From: Taenia hydatigena
Taxonomy: Eukaryota > Platyhelminthes > Cestoda > Cyclophyllidea > Taeniidae
Direction of reading: 5' to 3'
Length of the DNA: 64,000 nucleotides
Assembly (NCBI GenBank): GCA_036345935.2
Contig: JADWOT020000001.1
Location: 36,590,825 to 36,654,824, forward strand
The position numbers and the translations under genes were made by a program. Of the stretch, positions 10,560 through 21,837 are shown piece by piece (positions within the stretch are counted from its first letter, which is position 1; every line of letters begins with the position of its first letter). The notes under the pieces were generated by a model. The model was not told the DNA's origin. It made no database searches and was given only the letters and a program-made list of their open reading frames with translations.

Positions 10560-13500
10560 TCTCAGCACAAAACAAGATCAAGTAATTTTCTATTTCATTT
10601 ATGCATCAATCAATTAATTATTTCATTTCTATTAGTCCATTTATTGAACTGCTCGAACGCATTTATCCTTCCATCAATGGTCGCTTTTCGAATTTCCCCG
10701 CTCTCTGCCAACACTAACCAATTCCACCCGTCCATGCCTCTCCTATCTTTCTTTCTAAGCCGTCTACAATCCCTTTTCCGACACTGGATTTGTGCAACTG
10801 AGGCTTGCCAACTAGGTGCTGTTTTCGCCTGTGGCTTTGTTAACCCATAGCCCTACGTGATCGCCTTGAATGGGAGACCACCTACATGGTACGCCACAAA
10901 CAAGCACTTCAAACATCAATAACACCCATCCACCTGGCTCACCCCGGTCTCAATTTTCTCGCATATCTTTAGTTCCAACACCCCATAGTCATCATAGAGC
11001 GACACAATAGCTTGCTCCCAAGGTCGAGCTGACAGGCAAGAAGACAAACAAGAGAAGGTGGATTGTGCATGCTCCCTAGACATCAAAAACTCTTTGATGT
11101 GATGTTTTCGTGGCCTAAAATGCGACTTGACTACCAAAGAACGAAGGCAATCCAAGGTGAGGTGAGGCGTCTTCTCGTGCTGATGCGGTGATGATCACGC
11201 ACACGCGAGCACTCGCACCTCAATCCACCCCAAAATCCACCCAAACAAGTCACCTCTCCTCAGCTCACCCCAACCAAACGGATCGCCCACCGCCTTCATA
11301 CCTCCCACCTCACATCCCTCCTTCTTGTGAGTCCTCGAAGGCATCTGAGAGAGGAGAGCGTGCGAAGTGCATGCGCACGAGTGCTGAGACAGACAAGTTG
11401 GGTGATTTGCACGCTGATTTCGGTGTGGACTTAGAAAAGAGAGGCAGTGAGTACAATGCTGAATCCGACTGCCGAGAAGATGCGAGAGCATGGGGAATAA
11501 GGCGTGTCACATGTCGACTGGGAGTGCAGACGCCTGTCTTTCATGTGTGCCACATCGCACAGCAGCGTTGTCCTGTGTGAAAGAATTTCTACACAACGTA
11601 GCTGACCACACCTCGCACAATCGGTACTCACTTTCCGAGGTTCACGCCAAGGTGATTTGCGAATCCACTGTCATCATTGTGTTGCCACCTCTGCTGGGTG
11701 GATGCGCGTGTTGGGGGCATGGTGTGACATCGTGACAACGCATGATGTTTTCAGTCGCTTCCACCCTCGTGCCAAAATCGTGGCTGGTTTCGGTGTCTAT
11801 TCACCTAGCAAACACCTTTTAAATGAAATGTTGTCTTTGACGTTGCCTTCATCCTCACTGCACAAGTTGCCAAAGCCATGACAACGTAGAATTCATGTTC
11901 ATCTGAGCATCGTCTAGGCAACACTCTCTACCACTTCCCACCCCAAAACAATAGCACATTCATTGCTGTCATCGAAGTTCATCTCTCCGTCAAACTACAA
12001 TTCCTTTCCAATAATCGGTTTGGAAAATCAGCATAGATGCAGACTTAAGGAAAGGATTATGAGAGTAAGACTTATCATGTGAAGAAGTAGAAGCAGGAAT
12101 GAGCACAATGCAACTGGATGCACACCACTCAAGTCGTTAGACTGGTTCCTTTGTGTAGCTACTCCTCATGACGAATTTGGTGGAGTGACGCATTGGTGTA
12201 AAGGAAGCCTAGGAAGCATTGAGTTCACTTCTGAGTGAGTTGGATGATTCTCAAAGCCAGCTTATTAAATGAAGAGGCGGTTAATAAGGAAGTGTCTCTG
12301 TCGTAAAAAAGATGTGCACATTTTGAATGTGAATGTTGATGAGATGAGGTGGTTGATGTAATCACCACTACCCATAAACTCGTCTCCTCTACACACACAC
12401 ACACACGCACAAAACGACCACAAGGGTCTCTGTGTGACTGAAATACCGATGCTGACGCATCCGGTGGTTGAGCTTGTCATGCCGCTCACACCGGCTGGGC
12501 TTGTGTCATATGGCTGCGTTTAAATTGCTTAAACGCCAGATCGTCTCCTACCGCTCTGGACCAGTAAAACCATTGGCTAGATTCTAATCCATATTCTGTG
12601 CCAACTTTATGATATAAATTATTATGCGTTAATGGTGCCATAATTAATTAACATTAATATTTTGGAGGCATTCCTCACAATTTATGGAGAAAAGGATGGA
12701 AGTAGGGTTTATGCGTAAGATTTTTAAAATGTGGTTATCAATAAAGTGCTGACCATCTTGACAGCTTGCGTCAATTCACATCGATGGGATTCCTGATTAT
12801 TGGCACTAGGGGAATCCTAAAATAAATCTTGCTAAGGCGCTAGTCAAGTCCAAGCGACAGTATTGCTTAAGTACAGATGACTAAAAGGAGAATAAGAGGA
12901 ATCAGCCTAAATCAGTGGATATTTTAGGAGGCGTTAGGATTTTTTGTACCGCAGCGTAATGCAAATCTTTTATAACTCATTCTGACTTTGTATTTTCATG
13001 TTTACCACACCTGCTTCCCAACCATCAGTTACTAAAATCTGTGGTCTCAAATTTTATCTGGCATGACATCAAGATTGTAACTTATGTTGTAACAATATAA
13101 GAAGACGGTTTTTTAACAATGAGCGACCTTCGAACACATTCTCCTTTAATCGTGCAGTCCCCGTCACTTCTTAATTAGCTCATCCTGTCATGAAGGGCAG
13201 GCTAGATGAAGTGATGGTGAGATTTTCTTGTGTCTACCTTAGCATGCATTTAAGCAAGCAAGCGAACCACCTCTTGCTAACAAATTGAAAGAAAATTTGC
13301 CGAAGTTAGTTGCTAATAGCACAGAAGGATTGTCACAAAATTCGCAATTGAGTGAATTCCGCACAAGATAAACAGCATGGCGCTCTTTAATGTAACAAAC
13401 CAACACAGTAGTCGACCAACCGCAGTAATAGTTTATTATTCCTTTATTGTGATTCGCATTACTTTGTTAAAAACGTTGCTTCTTCTATTCGACAGTGTGC

Positions 13501-13620
13501 TTCAATACCTTATTCAAAAATGCACAGAAGCAGCTGCATTGTCGAAGTTGAGGACAGTGAAAAAAAAAATAATGGGGCACGAAATTAGGGATTGATGGGT
13601 TGCTAAAAAATTCTCATGAC
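10560..13620. repeat. Direct-repeat unit, second copy
   Basis: This is a same-strand counterpart of 3340-6300. The core at 11125-12525 is nearly identical to the left arm, with an extra 15 bp near 11292 and without the 40-bp deletion. On both sides similarity fades gradually. The core is also an inverted match to 16634-17994 (coordinates sum to about 29155). No gene is supported here. Reading frames such as 11188-11580 recur only because the DNA is copied. Confidence 0.65.
11125..12525. repeat. Third copy of arm segment; left half of inverted repeat around mucin-2
   Basis: A 1.4-kb segment nearly identical to 3845-5110 in direct orientation and to 16634-17994 in inverted orientation. With the latter it encloses mucin-2 in a loop of about 4.1 kb. 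Its inner end keeps the 'ccgctcacaccggctgggc' block shared with the right arm, which the left arm has lost. It then diverges progressively toward 12600. Confidence 0.9.
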
Positions 13621-14121
13621 GCTCCAATTTAAGGTGGCATTTGATTCGCGAAGATTACTTACTGACCTCTTTATATCATAAACACTTGCTACCCATCTAT
13701 GACGCTCTTAAAAGATTATTAAACAATCAATGAGTGCACCAATTCTGGCTCTTGTTAAGTGCGATTTGGTTGTAGGTCCGAAATCCTTTCAAGCCAAAAG
13801 ACACATATAACTTCCACACCAAACAGACTTAGAAAACTAAAATTCTCCTCATCAGTCAAAAGGATTTCATTTAGCAACAAAAATAGCACATCAAACTTTT
13901 AACGATTGTCACATTAATAAACAAAGCTAAAAGTTAAGACAATATTGGTGAGATATAAAATAATCTATACACAAATCAGCATTACGACGGCAAAAGTGTC
14001 AAATAAAGAGTCACATGCAAGATAAAAAGTGGTTGTCAGGAAAGCTACCCTAGATGAGCATAAAAACAGCAAAAAACATCAAAGCAAACAAAGTCACCAA
14101 TAAGAAAAAAGCACAATAAAA
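12526..14121. other. Non-coding, A-rich region upstream of mucin-2
   Basis: No gene is recognised. From about 13800 the plus strand becomes strongly A-rich. One short open frame (13377-13595) has no domain features. Confidence 0.5.
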
Positions 14122-14128
14122 TATAAAG
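14122..14128 (+). promoter_or_regulatory. TATA box of mucin-2
   Basis: TATAAAG begins 41 nt before the ATG at 14163, matching the 42-nt spacing at mucin-1. The bases just before the ATG (attcaaaa) also resemble mucin-1 (tttcaa). The surroundings are AT-rich, so the motif alone would be weak. The conserved position is the main support. Confidence 0.5.
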
Positions 14129-14162
14129 GGCAAGAATACAAGATCAAAAAAACAATTCAAAA

Positions 14163-15923
14163 ATGAGGAATACATACCGTGTCACCGCAACGATAATAGG
14201 AATAATACTACTAGGTAAGAATTAAAAAATGCATAATATTTATATACATATATATATATCTATATATTAATCAAGAAAAATAAAAGCAAAATTTATTTAT
14301 ATATATTGTAGAGAATAAAAAAACTTAAAAAAAGTAGAAAAAAAGAATAAAGTCAAAAAGAGGGACATAGAGCACAAAAAAAATAAAAATCAACACGAAA
14401 AACCACGAAAAAAAAATGAACAAATAAAAATCTATCATTAAAAAAGCGAGGGAAACGTACCCCTACAATAAAAAGATGGAGAAAGTGAACATAAACAACA
14501 AAGTCGAAAATTCGCCGACCACTATCGCCGTCCACACGACTTCCACCACCGTCGCCGCTACTAACGCCACACACACTGAGACCTCCACTGCTACTGCTAC
14601 TGCTACCACCTCTGCAACCGAGACGTCTCCACTTGCCTCCACATCGCCTCCTTCCTCCTCCACGTGGGAGGAGGTGAGCACACCCACGCACACCGACACT
14701 TCGCCGACCACTATCGCCGTCCACTCGACTTCCACCACCGTCGCCGCTACTAACGCCACACACACTGAGACCTCCACTGCTACTGCTACTGCTACCACCT
14801 CTGCAACCGAGACGTCTCCACTTGCCTCCACATCGCCTCCTTCCTCCTCCACGTGGGAGGAGGTGAGCACACCCACGCACACCGACACTTCGCCGACCAC
14901 TATCGCCGTCCACTCGACTTCCACCACCGTCGCCACTACTAACGCCACACACACTGAGACCTCCACTGCTACTGCTACTGCTACCACCTCTGCAACCGAG
15001 ACGTCTCCACTTGCCTCCACATCGCCTCCTTCCTCCTCCACGTGGGAGGAGGTGAGCACACCCACGCACACCGACACTTCGCCGACCACTATCGCCGTCC
15101 ACTCGACTTCCACCACCGTCGCCGCTACTAACGCCACACACACTGAGACCTCCACTGCTACTGCTACTGCTACCACCTCTGCAACCGAGACGTCTCCACT
15201 TGCCTCCACATCGCCTCCTTCCTCCTCCACGTGGGAGGAGGTGAGCACACCCACGCACACCGACACTTCGCCGACCACTATCGCCGTCCACTCGACTTCC
15301 ACCACCGTCGCCGCTACTAACGCCACACACACTGAGACCTCCACTGCTACTGCTACTGCTACCACCTCTGCAACCGAGACGTCTCCACTTGCCTCCACAT
15401 CGCCTCCTTCCTCCTCCACGTGGGAGGAGGTGAGCACACCCACGCACACCGACACTTCGCCGACCACTATCGCCGTCCACTCGACTTCCACCACCGTCGC
15501 CGCTACTAACGCCACACACACTGAGACCTCCACTGCTACTGCTACCACCTCTGCAACCGAGACGTCTCCACTTGCCTCCACATCGCCTCCTTCCTCCTCC
15601 ACGTGGGAGGAGGTGAGCACACCCACGCACACCGACACTTCGCCGACCACTATCGCCGTCCACTCGACTTCCACCACCGTCGCCGCTGCTTACACTTTCT
15701 CACTGGGTAAATTTTTTTTCCCTTTTTTTATACTTGTGTACTTTTTTCTCTCTCTTTTATCTTTTTTTCTCTTTTAGCTCTTTCTCCTGGGATTATTGCT
15801 TCCATCCTTTTGGCTTTACTTTTATCTCTCTCTTTAATTACTGTTTTGTTTTTAGTTCTTAAACTTTTTAAGCTTCGTAGCATTCATTTTGATATTGAAT
15901 CCGGCCGTGAGACCCGATTTTGA
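14163..15923 (+). CDS. Mucin-like membrane protein (mucin-2) with 63-residue repeats
   Basis: Exons: 14163-14214 (signal peptide MRNTYRVTATIIGIILL), about 14447-15706 (repeat exon) and 15778-15923 (membrane exon). Both introns are GT-AG and phase 1. The acceptor at 14446 is inferred from frame and is weak, lying in A-rich DNA. The repeat exon encodes six near-identical 63-residue units plus a partial seventh. Just over half the residues are Ser or Thr. Each unit has one NAT N-glycosylation sequon and one Trp in STWEEV. The final exon encodes a helix (PGIIASILLALLLSLSLITV) and a basic then acidic tail ending ETRF. The first and last exons have exactly the lengths of mucin-1 (52 and 146 nt). 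The predicted product is a heavily O-glycosylated surface protein, plausibly tegumental. There are no Cys in the repeats, no enzymatic domain and no stop in the frame. Confidence 0.75.
14512..15688 (+). repeat. 189-bp coding minisatellite
   Basis: Units start at 14512, 14701, 14890, 15079, 15268, 15457 and 15640. The first five are 189 bp. The sixth is 183 bp, having lost one 6-bp ACTGCT repeat. The seventh is partial. Only rare single-base changes separate the units, such as T to A near 14538 and G to A near 14936. Period and deletion are multiples of three, so the frame is kept. Confidence 0.98.
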
Positions 15924-16633
15924 TTTTCCTTCTCTTTGTTTTTTTTACTTTTTCGCTGTTTCTTTATTTATTTTTTTTCTCTATTTACTTGCTAATATTT
16001 TTTACGTTCTTTTTTTTACATTCCTACTTTCTGTTTTGTTATTATTTTTTATATATTTTTTTGAAATCTATTTTTCTGTTATTTGCATAGTGTTTTTCCT
16101 ATTAGCCTTTTTTCTAGTATCTCTTTTGTTTTTATTTTAGCCAGCTTTTGCTAAATTTTTGTTTTTTCTAGAATTTATGTGAGCTTTTTTGACGCACCTA
16201 TCCTTAAATATCTTTTGTTTCTATTGTGTTTTTTTTTGAGGAACATCGTCACAAGTAGGGGATCGTCGGGCTCAAAATTTTAATTCTGTAACTTGATAAC
16301 TGATGTTGAATTTTTTAAAACATGCTCTCAAGTGAAATTAGCAAAATTTCTTCTCAATTTCTTGAAGTCTCAATAGACCAATATTAGTGGATGCGCAAAA
16401 GCAAAGTGTAATTTTGGTGATAAAGGAAGGTCAAACTGTAAAAATTAGGTGCCTAAATGTTTTTTAAGATATTTAATTTAATTACCATTAAGTTAACAAA
16501 ATAACAAACACCACTCAAATGTTCCTTAAGAAAATAATAATTGCTGCGGGACTGAATGTGCATAATCATATTTAATGCATCATCTACTCAGTGGCTCAAA
16601 GCAGCAATGTACGGTTTGGCGTTTGAGCGCTTT
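15924..16633. other. T-rich mucin-2 downstream region
   Basis: The first 300 bp after the stop are extremely T-rich on the plus strand, the mirror image of the A-rich upstream DNA. Open frames such as 15889-16140 are products of this composition. Near 16540-16633 the sequence is a diverged inverted match to 12526-12640. Confidence 0.6.
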
Positions 16634-19600
16634 AAACTCATCGAAGTGACACAAGCCCAGCCGGTGTGAGCGGCATGACAAGCTCAACCACCGGATGCGT
16701 CAGCACCGGTATTTCATTCACACAGAGACCCTTGTGGTCGTTTTGTGCGTGTGTGTGTGTGTGTAGAGGAGACGAGTTTATGGGTAGTGGTGATTACATC
16801 AACCACCTCATCTCATCAACATTCACATTCAAAATGTGCACGTCTTTTTTACGACAGAGACACTTCCTTATTAACCGCCTCTTCATTTAATAAGCTGGCT
16901 TTGAGAATCATCCAACTCACTCAGAAGTGAACTCAATGCTTCCTAGGCTTCCTTTACACCAATGCGTCACTCCATCAAATTCGTCATGAGGAGTAGCTAC
17001 ACAAAGGAACCAGTCTAACGACTTGAGTGGTGTGCATCCAGTTGCATTGTGCTCATTCCTGCTTCTACTTCTTCACATGATAAGTCTTACTCTCATAATC
17101 CTTTTCTTAAGTCTGCATCTATGCTGATTTTCCAAACCGATTATTGGAAAGGAATTGTAGTTTGACGGAGAGATGAACTTCGATGACAGCAATGAATGTG
17201 CTATTGTTTTGGGGTGGGAAGTGGTAGAGAGTGTTGCCTAGACGATGCTCAGATGAACATGAATTCTACGTTGTCATGGCTTTGGCAACTTGTGCAGTGA
17301 GGATGAAGGCAACGTCAAAGACAACATTTCATTTAAAAGGTGTTTGCTAGGTGAATAGACACCGAAACCAGCCACGATTTTGGCACGAGGGTGGAAGCGA
17401 CTGGAAGCATCATGCGTTGTCACGATGTCACACCATGCCCCCCAACACGCGCATCCACCCAGCAGAGGTGGCAACACAATGATGACAGTGGATTCGCAAA
17501 TCACCTTGGCGTGAACCTCGGAAAGTGAGTACCGATTGTGCGAGGTGTGGTCAGCTACGTTGTGTAGAAATTCTTTCACACAGGACAACGCTGCTGTGCG
17601 ATGTGGCACACATGAAAGACAGGCGTCTGACACTCCCAGTCGACATACCCTCGCATCTTCTCAGCAGTCGGATTCAGCATTGTACTCACTGCCTCTCTTT
17701 TCTAAGTCCACACCGAAATCAGCGTGCAAATCACCCAACTTGTCTGTCTCAGCACTCGTGCGCATGCACTTCGCACGCTCTCCTCTCTCAGATGCCTTCG
17801 AGGACTCACAAGAAGGAGGGATGTGAGGTGGGCGATCCGTTTGGTTGGGGTGAGCTGAGGAGAGGTGACTTGTTTGGGTGGATTTTGGGGTGGACTGAGG
17901 TGCGAGTGCTCGCGTGTGCGTGATCATCACCGCATCAGCACGAGAAGACGCCTCACCTCACCTTCGATTGCCTTCGTTCTCTGGTAGTCAAATCTCTTGC
18001 CAATTTGTTATCGTTATCTTGGACAGTTTCTTTGATCTCTAAAACAAATGCAAAATATCTCTCCATTGATTGCGAGCCTGCTTGTCTGCTTAGCCTTGAA
18101 AGAAGAGACGTTACTTCTGCAAGTAACCGTGGTGCGCTTTGATGGTCATGGTCATTGGCTAATTGGCTGGGTGCGATTGTTTTTGCGTGCTGTGTAGGAA
18201 TGTGAGTCACCGAAGGCACAGGCGTCTTCATGATTAATGCAACGGCACATCCAGTTGGCAGACCTTAACGGCAAAATGCAAACAGCGACTGAAGAAGGAG
18301 CTCACTTGCGAATAATGGATGGAGTGAGAGAGAGAAAAAATGCTTGAAAGTGATCGGAGTTGCAAATAGGAAGATGGAAAATGAAAGTGGCGGCAATTAA
18401 CGAAAGGAAATGAATGAACGAATGATCGATTCAATAAATAATTGAAGAAAATTAATAAGTGCGGTAAAAAAGTTCAAATAAGAAGTTGTTTAATTACTTT
18501 CTCACGAATGAATGCCTTCCTTTTGTCTATTCCTCAATCATTTTTTGTGTTTTACTTGTAGATTCTTCTGCCTATTGCTCTGTGTCATGCAGACTGTTCC
18601 TTTCCTTCTGTAGTCTACCATAGCCTGACGCTTGCTTCTCGAACCTCCTCGCCGTTGTTTTGTTCTCATTCCATTCAGCGGTATAGAGAAGATATTGGTA
18701 GATGCAGTCCTCATCCCTTTATGAATAGAGGTGAAGTCGAGTTCATACAAGCTTTGACTTCCACAACAGACGTGTTGAGAAGGGTCAACTTTTGGCAAGC
18801 TGACAATTTCCCTTTCTAGAACGAGGTAAGTTTTCATTAGCCCAACATCAACTTTCAGGAAGTGCTCATTCGTCATACCGACTGCAAGCAGTCCTACTGA
18901 GTTGCGAGCTTTGGTTGTGCTTCCTCTTCTTGCTGCTTTCCGATGAATATGACAAATGGTATCGTGGTCGTTCTGACAGATCATCCACACGCCACCACAA
19001 TTTTTCATTCAAGTGTTCTACCACCCATCATTTGGTTAGCACTTTTAATGCTGTAGAAATTGTGCTTCACGATTTCGATCGCGAATGGCATGACAATTCC
19101 TGATGGCTCTCTGCGGAAGAGGAAAGGATCTATGTGCCGGTGACAAATGTCTGGATGTGTATATGTGTGCGTCCGCTTTGCATTCTCTCCGGATTATGCT
19201 CAGCACTTTGATGTCATGCGTTGTTGCCACCTGTTATGACGTCTCGCCTTTCTATTCACCAAATACGTACCACTCTTCCACAAAGACGCCGTCCTCTTTG
19301 TCTTTGGTCATTACGTGAGTCACCAAAGTACTGCATGTCTTTGAAAAACGTCTCTCTGTTAATTAGTCAGTGGAACTAAGTCCAGTCCAAAATCGGTCAT
19401 TAGCCCGACTTTTACAATTAACAAATGCATTCTTTAAGCAATGGTCATACCTCTTGCTCTTAACCGCTCTGACAATTCTGCACATCAAAGGGTACTTGTT
19501 GCTTGATTAATCGTCTACTCACGTGCCTGCTTCTCTCTCGCTCGCTCTACTCTAGGCTTGAAGATCCACGAATTTCCTTATCAAAGCTACGTAAACGAAT

Positions 19601-21837
19601 GCTTCTTTATTTGTCACGCAAAAACCAATTCCCATTAGTGACATTATTTCCTTCTGTGGTTTCAACAACACTAGAGGTTAATGCTTTCTTCCAGGTTTAA
19701 AGCATGTGTGGTGACGCTAAAAATTGGAAGCCATTCCATCAAGTCTTACTTCTCTATTGCATAAATCTGTGTTTCCGAATGCCAAGCACATTCTCTGCGT
19801 TGTGCTACCAGTCTGCAAGATTTCATACCTTATCTTGACCAAAATATACAGGAGGTGGCTTTCAACACTGACTGACCGGAAGCCTTTGGCATCAATAACA
19901 CGCGTTCTGTAAAGCCACGTGCAGTGAAGGCGCCTCGTTTGTTACACGTGAGTGCTTCCAAAAGATGGACAGCAGTCTCTTCACGTGTCTACGAGATTCA
20001 ATTCTCCATCAAAATGTTCATGACTGTTTCCGCACACTCCAACACCCGAAACTACATCTGGGCGCCTTACTCAAGCCCTCTCACAAGGAATGGTACTTCG
20101 TCGTGCTAGAGAACAATTTAGGCCATATCACTCACTGCCTCGATGAGGCTTGTGGAGATGATGCGACTTTGGCTCGAAGTCTCAAAGTGTCAGTGAAGTT
20201 AGCTAACGCCTATGCAAGGCGCGAACTTCTGTTGGATCATTCTCTGCAGAGGATAAACGCGGCAATCCAGAGGGACGATCCAATTGTTACCATATCTGCT
20301 CTTATTGAGCACAATGACAACATGAACGGAATCGCAAGGGACCTTGTGGGAACTCTGTCGGTTGAAGAAATCTCAACCTCAGTGCAACTACGTGCACGAG
20401 TTGACCTCATTCATGAGGAACTGAAGGCTGCGCTTAGAGATAAGGGCAAACACCTAACATATGAAGAGATGCTGACCGTCTTGCGAGTCCTCCATCGTGT
20501 GATTTCTTTGAATGAAGCCGTAAGCCTTAGGAACGAGAGCAAAATAATGCCGATCTTGTTGGCGAAGGACGGTCTTTGGGAGAACGTAGTGGAGTCCAAC
20601 GGTGACTGGGGAGCTACATACTTTTGCAGGCTGTGCAACGCAAGAAACGAAAAGTCTACGGAAACGGGTGGGTGTAAGGAGAAGCTTTTGATGTGTGTAA
20701 GCTGTCTACGTGGCCACGCATTTGTCCATTTCCTCGTCCCTCCATCCATCAGCCCGTCTTTTTGTCTAAGCATTAGGAGTAATGTGCACTAAATCTCAGA
20801 TGTGCTGAGTGTAGACAAAAGCTTTCCGACTATTTATTGCTTCTGATTGTGATGCCCCGACAAAATAAACACTAGTGAGCTGTTGCTTGGGGAGCTTAAT
20901 TATTTGACTTAAGCTTGTTCCTCATCTTGTAGCTTACTAATGAATAAAACTCGACAGATCTCATAAGCATACCACATTTCTATTCTGAAAATTTTCACAT
21001 ACTCTCCGTAAGGTTCGATGTATTTGTTAAGGCTTTCCTGTCAAATTTTATTTTTGTCTCCTTTAACTAGTTCTTCAAACAACCAAAGTATAATGTCCCT
21101 TCTGACTACCTTTATTGTGTTGTAGTCCTTTTACAGTGAGCACGCATTTGTCCCTTCCGAATGCAGAATGACCAAAAAATGAATTAATTTAGCACCGAAC
21201 ACTGCACGCGTCCACACGACATTTTTCGCACCACTTAATCTACTGTTGGCACTGTACTCAGTTACACGGCAGTCCGTTATGGATTCCAGAAGGAAAAGTA
21301 AGACCTTTGTATGATAGGTGCTCGGTAAAAGAGTTTTGTCGTTGATCTACTTTTATGCATATGTGGAAGAAACAACTGGAGCAGTCAAATGAAAGTGACT
21401 ATTTTAGAAGTGTGTAAATAAGGAGACACAGCGAGCGTGTGGTGGCAGACTGACTGGTGAGAGATGCCAGGGACACGGGCCGGTTTCAGCATTGCATAGG
21501 TAGAGTATTTGACTGACCTGGATCTTACAGTGCTTATTGGCGCACCTATAGTACAGAAGACAGCAAGGGTTCGGCATTCCATAATATTTTTGGGAATTAG
21601 GGGCATTTCCTCAAGCTGCAAGGGTACCCTAGCAGTGCTGTTTCAGATCCATTATAGCGAATCGTCTCTTGGTGGGACAGTTTCGTAAACAAAGCTTTAA
21701 CCATCAATCAGTCAACTGAGCTAACTGGAGTGTTGGGTTGTAGATAACAAGCATGATAATGCACTGATATGGTGTGCATCTAAACTAGTTTACGCAAATT
21801 GGGACGTGTTTTCTTCTAACTGCACAATCGTGACAAG
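16634..21837. repeat. Right arm of large inverted duplication
   Basis: Reverse complement of 1-5120, over 99% identical apart from the 40-bp indel. It runs from the mucin-2 3' flank into the IQGAP gene and includes one IQGAP exon and part of the following intron. The match is known to extend to 21837 only because the window starts at its mate. Bases 16634-19924 contain no exon I can identify, although an IQGAP 5' end would be expected there. Confidence 0.95.

Noticed and set aside
14353..15677. Two long minus-strand open frames (436 and 404 codons) across the repeat array
   Set aside because: They arise because the 189-bp unit is a multiple of three and lacks stops on both strands. The plus frame alone has a matching signal exon and membrane exon.
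14512..15688. CRISPR-like regular array
   Set aside because: Units are contiguous, without unique spacers, and encode an in-frame protein in a spliced eukaryotic gene.
1..21837. Transposon with long terminal inverted repeats
   Set aside because: No transposase or target-site duplication is seen, and the arms contain host IQGAP exon sequence, so segmental duplication explains them better.
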